Positions 51,074 to 59,539 of a DNA stretch of 64,000 nucleotides are shown piece by piece (position 1 is the first letter of the stretch; every line of letters begins with the position of its first letter). The position numbers and the translations under genes are program-made. The stretch spans positions 124,001 through 188,000 of the forward strand of contig CASFGK010000009.1 in NCBI GenBank assembly GCA_949294195.1. Reading direction: 5' to 3'. The notes under the pieces are model-generated. The model made no database searches. It worked only from the letters and a program-made list of their open reading frames with translations, and had not been told where the DNA came from. Source of the DNA: an uncultured Bacteroidales bacterium (GTDB taxonomy: Bacteria; Bacteroidota; Bacteroidia; Bacteroidales; UBA932).

Positions 51074-52636
51074 CTATGCTTCGGAAGCCTTCCACTGCCC
51101 GACAGTCCTTGTGGCCGAGTCGAAGTTCACCCCTACCTTCACCACTTTCCGTCCGTCGGCGGTATATGGCACCAGATATCCCTTGCTGTCTATCTGGCGC
51201 AGAGCGTCCTCAGCTGATCCGTCCACCTTCAGCTCGAACACATAGATATGGGTTGATGTCTTGATCACGACATCCGCCCTGCCGGCAGCACTCCTGACTT
51301 CGCTATCAACGTACAGACCTGTCATGGAAAACAGGAGATAGAAGATGGTATGATAGTGCTTCTCCGTCTTGTTGTCCAGATCATAAGGGATGGACGCGAA
51401 GAAGGCCGTAATGCGATTCATGCAGCTGGCGATATCGTTCTTTTTCAAATCTGATACTACGCCTATAATAAAGGAGTTGCGACTTAGATTCACATCGTTT
51501 ACGTAATATGGGACAAGCGCCCGGATAAATCCGAGTCGGACCTCTTCATTAGGATACGCGAGAGTGTATATCCTGTAGACCGGATCATAACTTTTTATAG
51601 TCAGATATCCGCTCTGGTACAAGACAGGCAGAGGACTTATTATTTTCTCTGTCGGAGCGTCAAATTGCTCCGGCATAGCCTGCACCCCTTCCAGACTTTC
51701 AATGTCGAAATCATATTTCCGGAGCAAGTCCAGCAGATAGGTAGGGGTGCCGGATGAGAACCAATAATGGTCATAATCAAGATTGTTCAATGCATTCAGC
51801 AGACTGAAAGGGTTGTATATGTCCTCGCACTCCGGACTGAAATGATACCCGTCGTACATCTTCTTAAGGTGCTCCAGAGCCTCCTCATAACTCTCCCCGT
51901 TCTTCGCCGCAAGCGCCTCCACATCCGGTGCCAGTTGCTCCCTCAGCTCCCTGTCCGTGATTCCGCAGATCGCGCTGAAGCGGTCCTTCATACTGATGTT
52001 CTGAAGGCTGTTCAGCTCGCTGAAGATGCTCATCTGGCTGAACTTGCTTATCCCGGTAATAAACACGAACCGAAGCATCGCATCGCTCATCTTTACCACG
52101 CTGTAGAAACTCCTCAGCATGTTACGCAGCTTTTCCTGAAGCTCGGGGTTCCCGTTGCTGTCCAGAAGAGGGGCATCGTATTCGTCCACCAGAAACACCA
52201 CCTGCCGCCCCGTCTTCTCGTATGCCCTCCGGATGATGCCCCCGAACCGTCCGGCAGGGGTCACTTCTCCTTCCCCTTTCCCGTATCTCTCTTCCAGACG
52301 CGAAAGCTGGATGTCCAGCTGCTCGGACAGGTCATCAGTACTGAAGTACTTCGTCCCGCTGAAATCGAAGTGGAGCACAGGATACTCTGTCCATTCCTTC
52401 TCCAGCGACTCCATCGCCAGACCGCGGAACAGCTCCTTCCTCCCGGAGAAATACGCCTCGAGAGTCGTCACCAAAAGGCTTTTCCCGAACCGACGCGGGC
52501 GGCTCAGGAAATAGATCTTGTCCGATGTGACCAGGTCATATATCATTCCGGTCTTGTCTACGTATACGCATTCCCTCCTGCGTATCTCGCTGAATGTCTG
52601 TATCCCTATCGGGTATCTCCTCCGTGCCGTTTCCAT
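51074..52636 (-). CDS. AAA-ATPase with C-terminal PD-(D/E)XK nuclease-like domain
   Basis: From the ATG at 52636 the protein is 520 aa. The N-terminal AAA-ATPase-like domain has Walker A in SRPRRFGKSLL (GKS at 51-53) and Walker B VVFLVDEYDAPL (Asp-Glu at 151-152). The C-terminal domain has GRADVVIKTSTHIYVFELKV, matching the D...ExK core of PD-(D/E)XK nucleases. This family is often present in many near-identical copies in Bacteroidota genomes; its role is not settled. It lies between two peptide-uptake loci, and its last 27 codons (stop included) are repeated at 63163-63244. Confidence 0.9.
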   Translation of the reverse strand: METARRRYPIGIQTFSEIRRRECVYVDKTGMIYDLVTSDKIYFLSRPRRFGKSLLVTTLEAYFSGRKELFRGLAMESLEKEWTEYPVLHFDFSGTKYFSTDDLSEQLDIQLSRLEERYGKGEGEVTPAGRFGGIIRRAYEKTGRQVVFLVDEYDAPLLDSNGNPELQEKLRNMLRSFYSVVKMSDAMLRFVFITGISKFSQMSIFSELNSLQNISMKDRFSAICGITDRELREQLAPDVEALAAKNGESYEEALEHLKKMYDGYHFSPECEDIYNPFSLLNALNNLDYDHYWFSSGTPTYLLDLLRKYDFDIESLEGVQAMPEQFDAPTEKIISPLPVLYQSGYLTIKSYDPVYRIYTLAYPNEEVRLGFIRALVPYYVNDVNLSRNSFIIGVVSDLKKNDIASCMNRITAFFASIPYDLDNKTEKHYHTIFYLLFSMTGLYVDSEVRSAAGRADVVIKTSTHIYVFELKVDGSAEDALRQIDSKGYLVPYTADGRKVVKVGVNFDSATRTVGQWKASEA

Positions 52637-52810
52637 GTCCCTGATTTTATTGATGCAACTTCCTTCTGCAGACAAGTCAAAAGGATATATTCACAAATTA
52701 AGACATTTTTTACCGTTTTTGAAAATAAACTGCAAGCCGAGAGCAGTGCCGGAACTTGTTCAGGAAATGCCGAGGCGAAGCGTGATTGTAAACAAAGTTT
52801 AAAATATGAT

Positions 52811-52826
52811 CCGGCAAGGTTGCCGG
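52811..52826 (-). terminator. Weak terminator candidate at the end of locus B
   Basis: CCGGCAA and TTGCCGG pair in a short hairpin 13 bp after the small lipoprotein stop. On the minus strand it is followed by ATCATATTTT. The stem is short and the call is tentative. Confidence 0.35.
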
Positions 52827-52838
52827 AAAACCGCGGCC

Positions 52839-53312
52839 CTACAGGAACCTGAATCCGGTGCCGGTGTTTGTTTCAGACTTGGTGCCCGACAAAAGTCCGG
52901 AAAGCACGTCTTCCGGAATGTCTGCTGCTTCATAGACAACATCCCCGCTGCCGTCATCAGGAGTAAGGGTCATTTCGGTCCGGTCGTTAGAAAAACTTGC
53001 AGTATAACTGCTGCTCCATGGCGTTCCGTCACTGTATGTCCCCGTCACCTGCCCGCCATCCTGGGTATAAGTCCCTTCATAATGTTCGTAATACGGAGTA
53101 TAGACTCTTTGATAAAGGTCGAATGTCCCGTCTTCACCGAAAGATACGTATACGTCAGCCCTGTCGGATGAAATGGAGCTCCACTGTATCATGTGCCACT
53201 GGCCTGCAACAGGTCCTGACCCTTCAGGAAATTCAGGTCCGTTCTTCTTGCAACTGAGAACCGCTGTCAATGTCATGGCCGCTATTGCCATATATTTCAA
53301 TATATTCTTCAT
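52839..53312 (-). CDS. Small lipoprotein, lipocalin-like (locus B)
   Basis: The 157-aa protein has a lipoprotein signal ending TAVLSC. The mature part begins VAGQWHMIQWSS and continues with alternating strands (VYVSFGEDGTFDLYQRV, YEGTYTQDGGQVTGTYSDG, TEMTLT), the pattern of small lipocalin-like proteins common in this phylum. It follows the locus B protease by 15 bp on the same strand and is the last gene of the locus. Ligand unknown; a protease inhibitor or chaperone role is possible but only a guess from position. Confidence 0.75.
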   Translation of the reverse strand: MKNILKYMAIAAMTLTAVLSCKKNGPEFPEGSGPVAGQWHMIQWSSISSDRADVYVSFGEDGTFDLYQRVYTPYYEHYEGTYTQDGGQVTGTYSDGTPWSSSYTASFSNDRTEMTLTPDDGSGDVVYEAADIPEDVLSGLLSGTKSETNTGTGFRFL

Positions 53313-53327
53313 TACTTTCCCTCCTTT

Positions 53328-55328
53328 CTAAAGCCAGCCGCCGTTTACCGGATTGCCGGGCCTTGCTATAAGTGCAAACTCTTTTTCAATCATCATTCCG
53401 TTTATGCCGGAGTCGCTGTTTGTTCCGGCTCGGAGCGTTACTTTCATTATGCCGGAACCTGGTTTTGAACATGTAAGAAGGATGCGTCCGCCGAAAACAG
53501 TAGGAGATGATGTAATTCCAAGACGTGATCTGTCCTCAGCCGAGATTTCCACCGTAGAAACCTGAAGATTAGGACTGCCGTCACCGATATATTCGGCGAC
53601 ATCAATCATCACTTGGGAACCTGTGGAAACAGGAATGCAGGTCGTACCCCGTATATTCATCAGGACCTGGAATGCGTCTATGTAGCCTGATCCCATCTTG
53701 TTCCTGTACGCAGACAGATCCAGTGTTGCCAGCTTGCCGCCACTCACATATTGCTTCATCCCTGTACAGTACTGATCGATTCCGTTGACCGATGTTAGCA
53801 GGATTGACTTGAATTCCTTGGATGTAAATGTCTTGCCGGTCTGAAGGGCATATGAAAGGCCCAAGGCCGCAACCCCTGAGACGTGCGGACAGGCCATCGA
53901 CGTTCCCTGAAAGTAGCCGTATTCCCCTCCTGCAATTGTAGACAGAATCTGTGAGCCGGACCCTTCATTTTCCAGATAGGACTGGTAGGCGTCGCCTCCG
54001 GGTGCTGCTACATTGCATCCCGGACCGAAGTTGGTGTAATACGCCGGCGTATAGTCGCAGGACATTGCGGTAACTGATATATAGTCCTTGTATGCCCCAG
54101 GATATGCACCTATGGAACTCATTTCATTCCCTGCAGCGAATATGGCAATACCGCCGTCGACTGCATCACAGTTCTTTGTCCCGGAGAAATAATCTATTGC
54201 TTCTTTCAGGACACTTTCGTTCTGTTCATATTTGCTGTCTGATGTATACGCGCCCGCATCATAACCAAGGCTGCACTGTATGATTGCAGCGCCGTTATCT
54301 GCTGCATATTTGATAGCCTTGGCCAAAATACCTCCGGAACCGCCTTCTTCACCCCAGAAAACCTGACAGGACATTATTCTCGCTCCGTCCCCGTTCCCTG
54401 ACCCTCCGGCAATACCGCTGACGCCTGTTCCATTGTTGTTCACAGCTGCCACAGTCCCGGCGACATGAGTTCCATGGGATGCCTCCAGACCTTCAGGCAA
54501 TACAAGCGGAGAATCTGTCACGAAATTGAAGCCGTAGACATCGTCTACGAGCCCGTTCCCGTCATCATCAATGCCGTTCCCGGGTATTTCCCTGTCATTC
54601 ATCCACATATTGGCGGCGAGATCAGGATGGTCCCACTGGACGGCATCATCGATGACTGCAACGACTACTCTCGGGTCTCCTGTGCAGAGATCCCACGCTC
54701 TGACACAGTTGGCATCCGCTCCGGCCTTTATCCCTGAATAAATGTCCGTATTCCCGACATTTTCATAGTTCCACTGAAGTCCCAGATAAGGGTCGTTGAA
54801 TGCAGTTCTGCCGGAACCAGCCTTTGTCAACATTTCCGATACAGAAAGAGGAGTGACTTTAAAGTCCGATGCAATCTCGAGTTTTTGGTTGAACTCTACC
54901 TTTGACACTTCCGACACTGAAGCCAATGCAAGGGCAGCTTCCTTTAGATCCGTGCCTTTATCGAATTTTACAGTGTACCATCTGTGCAGCCCGGCCTTTC
55001 TTGTTCTCTCTTCATTCCGGATATCTACCGGGAAAAGACGGTTGAAAGACTCTGCCCCGATATTCTCCAGTACGGAATCGAAATCATCTATTCCGGAACG
55101 GGTCATCACCCCGCAGGCCTTTGTAAGGGCAGATTTCTCCACCTTTTCCACAGCGTTTTCGCTGAAGTACACCAGAAGGTTTCCGTCCACTGCATTTTCA
55201 GGAGAAAAAACCAGTTTGGATTCCGCAACCGGATCCGCTTCCGGCTCCTGAAGCCGTACAGTCTCCGTACAGGAATGGAACAGAACTGCAGCGGCAAGCA
55301 GACACGTCAGAACATTAATTTTCCTCAT
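53328..55328 (-). CDS. S8 subtilisin-like protease, lipoprotein (locus B)
   Basis: From the ATG at 55328 the protein is 666 aa, with a lipoprotein-like signal ending LFHSC (Cys20, with an unusual Phe at -3). An N-terminal inhibitor-like prodomain (LHRWYTVKFDKGTDLKEAAL) precedes the protease domain: Asp227 (VVAVIDDAV), His285 (SHGTHVAG), Ser477 (GTSMACPHVSG), and Asn401 in FAAGNEM. A beta-rich tail of about 100 residues follows, but it is not a T9SS sorting domain. It is the locus B counterpart of the 42143-44767 protease and is likely surface-anchored by lipid instead of by T9SS. Confidence 0.92.
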   Translation of the reverse strand: MRKINVLTCLLAAAVLFHSCTETVRLQEPEADPVAESKLVFSPENAVDGNLLVYFSENAVEKVEKSALTKACGVMTRSGIDDFDSVLENIGAESFNRLFPVDIRNEERTRKAGLHRWYTVKFDKGTDLKEAALALASVSEVSKVEFNQKLEIASDFKVTPLSVSEMLTKAGSGRTAFNDPYLGLQWNYENVGNTDIYSGIKAGADANCVRAWDLCTGDPRVVVAVIDDAVQWDHPDLAANMWMNDREIPGNGIDDDGNGLVDDVYGFNFVTDSPLVLPEGLEASHGTHVAGTVAAVNNNGTGVSGIAGGSGNGDGARIMSCQVFWGEEGGSGGILAKAIKYAADNGAAIIQCSLGYDAGAYTSDSKYEQNESVLKEAIDYFSGTKNCDAVDGGIAIFAAGNEMSSIGAYPGAYKDYISVTAMSCDYTPAYYTNFGPGCNVAAPGGDAYQSYLENEGSGSQILSTIAGGEYGYFQGTSMACPHVSGVAALGLSYALQTGKTFTSKEFKSILLTSVNGIDQYCTGMKQYVSGGKLATLDLSAYRNKMGSGYIDAFQVLMNIRGTTCIPVSTGSQVMIDVAEYIGDGSPNLQVSTVEISAEDRSRLGITSSPTVFGGRILLTCSKPGSGIMKVTLRAGTNSDSGINGMMIEKEFALIARPGNPVNGGWL

Positions 55329-55346
55329 CTCTTTCTTTTTTATTTT

Positions 55347-55354
55347 CAAACTTA
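55347..55354 (-). promoter_or_regulatory. Candidate -7 box for locus B protease
   Basis: The minus strand reads TAAGTTTG, 18 nt before the ATG at 55328 and after the terminator at 55370-55410. No matching -33 was found. It would allow separate expression of the protease. Confidence 0.35.
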
Positions 55355-55369
55355 CTGATTATTCCAAAA

Positions 55370-55410
55370 AAGAGTGCCAGGATTGACTGAAAAGTCACCC
55401 TGACACTCTT
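55370..55410 (-). terminator. Terminator between locus B lipoprotein and protease
   Basis: AAGAGTGCCAGG and CCTGACACTCTT pair with one mismatch; an inner TGACT/AGTCA stem extends it. On the minus strand a run of six T follows. It sits 39 bp after the lipoprotein stop, at the same place in the gene order as the locus A terminator. Confidence 0.75.
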
Positions 55411-55449
55411 ACATGTTGGTCTATAGTTTCCAGACAACAGACATTTCTG

Positions 55450-57843
55450 TTATTTCAGAGGCGCTTGCACATGGGTAGCAGTTGCCTTTACCAAACGCCT
55501 TTGTGTCTCATCTTTCGGAAGCGGGTCACATTTACTGCCTGTTGTGGCAACTGTAGTGAGCCTGTCAGCGGAACGTGCCTGATATATACCGGCCGGCTCT
55601 GCGACGGAGACATGTCGTAAGAACATATCAGCAGTACCGTTGAACATGAAACCAGACATCGGAGATACGCTGAGACTTGAAACGGCACTGGTTTCTGCAC
55701 TTGGCCGATAAGGTTCAACTGTAGTGTCTTCAGTATAGAATACGCCGACTGTACCAAGCGGAGATACCGAACCCTCCACTATCAAGGCAAGAACGACCTC
55801 TATATTTGTATTGAGCGATTCCACCTCTCCGGAAGCATTCACTTTGAATACGACAGGGTCATCCATTGCTTCTGAACCATCCGCATATGTTGCCAGCGCA
55901 GTTGCACTGATGTTGTCGCTTGTAACATAACTTCCGAAAAAGCTTCCTCTATCTTCCTGTCCCGGGAATGTGCCGTCAAGAGTGAGTGTGCCTGCAGTCT
56001 CATCATATACCGCATTCCAGGACAATCCGTTTTCAAAACCAAGATCGCTGACAACAAATGATGTCCGGCTGTCAGGCTTCGGGGAAATTCTGAAAAGATT
56101 TTGCGAAACAAAGTCACTTCCGTCCGAACTTCCTCCCGGTATTGTGCAGGTCATCATGTATGGCCCGGTCACAAGAGTTCCGTCGTAAGGCACTTCCCCG
56201 GTGGCCAATTCATAGCTTACTGTTGCTGATTTTCCGTAATCGTTAGTGGCCGAAGCTATGAGCGTATAGCTGGTAGCTGCATCAAGGCCCTCAAAAATAT
56301 CCCAGACCGGAGTGCCGGAATTAAGATCTGCAAGAACCTTGCTCATGTCACTGCCGACAGATGCTAACACTTCTTCGAGTGTGAAATCCAGCCAGAGAGC
56401 GGAATTAAATGTGCTTGTCGGCAGGAATGCCATTTTCAGATCTGTAATCTCGCTTCCGGTTATTTCATATACCAATGATGAATAATCCGGATATTCTGAA
56501 GCATATTCTGCGGCATTTTCATATTTACTGACAGGATACATGGCTACTTTGATGTCGCATTCAGGTATTGTTCCTCCAGACATGCCAGGGAAGTAGAATA
56601 CACATACTGCAGCATCTTCCGCTTGGAAAGCACCGGAAGCGTCAGAAGGAACAGCTATCAGCGTATATCTTCCTGCCTGAAGAACAGCCTCAACAGATAC
56701 AGTTGCAGTACCGTCGCTTTCTGCAAGATCTTCAAGGGTAGAGGTATTCTCTGCAGTCCCGTCAGTGATTGCGGCAATATATGAATTAATGCTGGATGTA
56801 ACGTCACCTGCAGCAAACATGTAGGTAATTCCGGCCACGTCCGCTCCGTAAGTAAAATCAAATACTGCTGATGCCGTTTCGTTGTCGGATGCTACCCTCA
56901 TGCCTGAATATTCAGCTGCAAGCGAGTAATCGGTCACTTCGTATCCTGGCAGCACGATGCGGAACAGTCCGCCTCCATTGGACATAAGCCCATAGTATTC
57001 AGAATTGCCAAGGAAGATTTGACTGGCAGGGAAAGTTATGATCCCCTCTTCCAGAACGCCTGGTTTGAACGACTCAATGTAAAGTATGCCGAGATTGTTG
57101 CTGGACCCATCTTCAATGCCGGTAGGTTGCAATGGAATCAAGACTGCTGCAGGATCTGTACAGTCAATGGTAATGTTTGTTGGTGTATACGACTTTACAT
57201 ATCCTTTACCTACAATCTCTTCCTCTGTACCACCGAAAAATTCAGTGAGAAAATTCCATCCGTACATGTTTTCTATCATATACAGGCCTTTAGTGGATTT
57301 GTTCTCATATACAGGGACTTCAACTTCAACGTTACCGCCACTCCACATACCTGTGAACCAGTCATCTCTGTACTTTCCAGTTCCGAGATATTCCCATGGC
57401 CAAGGAGTCAATGTGAGACTCAATTGTGAGTAACCGTAAGGAGTTGTATTCTCCGGATCATTGAGGAGAAGCGCCAGAGAGTATGTGGTACCGTCAACCA
57501 TGTCTGCACGCTTGAATGATACCACCAGAGACGCCTCGTCTTCTCCGTCTGCGAATGTCACAGACTCAGGGATGGTGAAGAGAGATGTCGGATCAGTTTC
57601 GTTTTGGCTGAAATCAGATAATACTGTAACAGTATATTCTCCTGCAGTATTCGCCCTTTTTACCGGGATAGTGACAGAAGTCGTATTGTCATCCAGACTA
57701 TAGTCTGTCTGCGTAGTCTCCGGGAAAAAGACCTGCATTCCGGAAGCTTCAGGTCCCGGCTGGAACTCTTCTTCTGTGCAGGAGGTGAATGCTCCTGCCA
57801 AAAGGGTGAGACCCATAAATAAAATTAATCTTATGTTTTTCAT
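55450..57843 (-). CDS. SusCD-associated surface lipoprotein, long form (locus B)
   Basis: The 797-aa protein has a lipoprotein signal ending AFTSC. Residues of about 30-150 form a Calx-beta-like or similar sandwich (IPESVTFADGEDEASLVVSF), followed by WPWEYLGTGKYRDDWF, both shared with the locus A lipoprotein. The remaining 500 residues have no counterpart in locus A; they contain FN3-like segments (LDAATSYTLIASATNDYGKS) and a Gly/Thr-rich C-terminal part. It follows SusD by 16 bp. It is likely a surface substrate-binding protein; no catalytic motif is seen. Confidence 0.82.
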   Translation of the reverse strand: MKNIRLILFMGLTLLAGAFTSCTEEEFQPGPEASGMQVFFPETTQTDYSLDDNTTSVTIPVKRANTAGEYTVTVLSDFSQNETDPTSLFTIPESVTFADGEDEASLVVSFKRADMVDGTTYSLALLLNDPENTTPYGYSQLSLTLTPWPWEYLGTGKYRDDWFTGMWSGGNVEVEVPVYENKSTKGLYMIENMYGWNFLTEFFGGTEEEIVGKGYVKSYTPTNITIDCTDPAAVLIPLQPTGIEDGSSNNLGILYIESFKPGVLEEGIITFPASQIFLGNSEYYGLMSNGGGLFRIVLPGYEVTDYSLAAEYSGMRVASDNETASAVFDFTYGADVAGITYMFAAGDVTSSINSYIAAITDGTAENTSTLEDLAESDGTATVSVEAVLQAGRYTLIAVPSDASGAFQAEDAAVCVFYFPGMSGGTIPECDIKVAMYPVSKYENAAEYASEYPDYSSLVYEITGSEITDLKMAFLPTSTFNSALWLDFTLEEVLASVGSDMSKVLADLNSGTPVWDIFEGLDAATSYTLIASATNDYGKSATVSYELATGEVPYDGTLVTGPYMMTCTIPGGSSDGSDFVSQNLFRISPKPDSRTSFVVSDLGFENGLSWNAVYDETAGTLTLDGTFPGQEDRGSFFGSYVTSDNISATALATYADGSEAMDDPVVFKVNASGEVESLNTNIEVVLALIVEGSVSPLGTVGVFYTEDTTVEPYRPSAETSAVSSLSVSPMSGFMFNGTADMFLRHVSVAEPAGIYQARSADRLTTVATTGSKCDPLPKDETQRRLVKATATHVQAPLK

Positions 57844-57859
57844 ATGAATATTATCTTAA

Positions 57860-59521
57860 TTATTCAACGTCGTAGGACATGCAAGGATCCGGGTTATTTG
57901 TCGTAAGAAGGATTTCGTTTCTCTGTGCAATGGATACTGGAATTGTCTGGTTCCACCATGGAGCCCTGCCCTGGGTGTCGAGACGGGCACCTGAAGGAGC
58001 ATTGTTGGATGAGTTCTGAATGCTCTTATTCAATCTCTTCATGTCAAAGAGGATAAGGCCTTCTCCCCAGAGTTCGATTCTTTTTTGGAAAAGGATTTCA
58101 TCGATCAGGTTGTCTCCTGAAGAATTTGCAGCGGATACCTTATAACCAGGAGCTCTATTTGCCATGAAGCTCTCCAGTAGAGTTACGGCCTGTCCTGCAT
58201 CATAATGTGCAACTGCTTCGGCTTCAGTCAAGTACATTTCTTCTACTCTCATCAGAGGAATGCTGGTTACATTTGCAGTAGAATAGTCTGACTTTTCACC
58301 GCCTGCAGTATGGAATTTGGTACTTGCATAAGCCGCTACTGTCTGGAACTCCTCTTCTGTGAGATTAGTGTACGGCTCAAAAGCCGACCAGTCACGTTCC
58401 GGGTTCACGAATGAAAGACGACGGAAGTCGTTCGGATCTATGCGGGCATACAGGTTTGAAGGAATTCCAGGCTGTGCCAGATAGCCGTAGCCATACATTG
58501 CATCAAGACTCATATGGGCACTCCATGAAAGAAGGTTATTCAGGACAGTGTCTGTAGACTGGATCATGGCCCACATCCAAGCCGCATTGACAGTATTGAA
58601 GCCAGTAAGAGGATCAAGCCACTGGGCAGAAGTCATGATTGCGCATCCTGATGTTTCGATAGCCTTTCTTGCAAACTCGGCTGCAAGCCTGTAGGCAGCT
58701 TCACCAGTAGGCACATTCTCATAAGAGACATCTGTGAATTGTCCGAGCCACAAGTATGTCCTTGCCTTAAGTCCGTAAACAACTGCCAGCGAAGGAAGGT
58801 TTTTCTGCACCGGTGCATACCCTGCCAGACATGCTTCGGCATCATCCAGGTCGGACAAAATAAATTCGAAAGCCTGTTCGCGTGGCATGCGCGGGTTGTT
58901 ACGGAGTTCGTCCACAGTAGAAGTCTCTGTGACGAGAGGGACGGTAAGACCGTCTACTGCCTGCCTCTGGGTTTCATAATTTCCAAGTTTCGGAGCCTTG
59001 GCAGGAAGCGGGTCGTAGTGTCTTACAAGGTCGAGATAGAAGAGAGCGCGGAATGCCTTGGCGATTCCTCTAGACTCTTTCAGTGATTCATCCTCGCCTA
59101 CCGTGGCCAGGACATCATTCGCTGCCTTGATGAACTGGTAATAGTTCAGATAATGCAACATTGACCATCCGCTTGCAGCATCAAGGCCGGATGTCTGGCA
59201 AGGATAAAGCCATGCCTGCCAACGGTCATAATACTGGTTGCCACCAGGAAGGTTTTGGGCAACAGGAAAAACATCACCGGAAAGACGATCGTTTGCTCCC
59301 ATTATTCCAGGATATCCGAAATCAACATGTTCTCCCAAATCAAGATAATTGGTTATCATTATCGTCGGGATGGATGCAATCATGCCCTCTGTTGCTATAG
59401 GGGATTCTGCTATCTGTTCCGAAGTAGCGTTTCCTCCCTCGGGGAAAGTTTCCTCAATGCACCCAGACAGCAACAATGCAGCTCCGGCAAAAACGCAAGT
59501 ATTGAAAAATATTCTTTTCAT
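57860..59521 (-). CDS. RagB/SusD family outer-membrane lipoprotein (locus B)
   Basis: The 553-aa protein has a lipoprotein signal ending LLLSGC, a SusD N-terminal domain, middle helices with AKAFRALFYLDLVRHYDPLP (a classic SusD TPR block), and the late LFQKRIELWGEGLILFDMKR motif. It lies 18 bp after susC B. It is clearly the same family as the locus A SusD but diverged in the substrate-facing regions, so the ligands probably differ. Confidence 0.95.
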   Translation of the reverse strand: MKRIFFNTCVFAGAALLLSGCIEETFPEGGNATSEQIAESPIATEGMIASIPTIMITNYLDLGEHVDFGYPGIMGANDRLSGDVFPVAQNLPGGNQYYDRWQAWLYPCQTSGLDAASGWSMLHYLNYYQFIKAANDVLATVGEDESLKESRGIAKAFRALFYLDLVRHYDPLPAKAPKLGNYETQRQAVDGLTVPLVTETSTVDELRNNPRMPREQAFEFILSDLDDAEACLAGYAPVQKNLPSLAVVYGLKARTYLWLGQFTDVSYENVPTGEAAYRLAAEFARKAIETSGCAIMTSAQWLDPLTGFNTVNAAWMWAMIQSTDTVLNNLLSWSAHMSLDAMYGYGYLAQPGIPSNLYARIDPNDFRRLSFVNPERDWSAFEPYTNLTEEEFQTVAAYASTKFHTAGGEKSDYSTANVTSIPLMRVEEMYLTEAEAVAHYDAGQAVTLLESFMANRAPGYKVSAANSSGDNLIDEILFQKRIELWGEGLILFDMKRLNKSIQNSSNNAPSGARLDTQGRAPWWNQTIPVSIAQRNEILLTTNNPDPCMSYDVE

Positions 59522-59539
59522 TTTACGACTGTCTTTAAA

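Larger units (their letters stand above)
50769..51155. repeat. 387-bp direct repeat, copy A
   Basis: This segment aligns without gaps to 62858-63244 with only a few point differences plus the reversed hairpin loop. It covers the gap upstream of susC A and the last 27 codons (stop included, 82 bp) of the ATPase gene. Its left edge begins GGGCGTTTTTCAGGGCATGG in both copies; its right edge ends TTTCCGTCCG. Confidence 0.93.

Noticed and set aside
51767..52852. 361-codon plus-strand frame opposite the ATPase gene
   Set aside because: It is antisense to clear Walker motifs and has a composition typical of a shadow frame.
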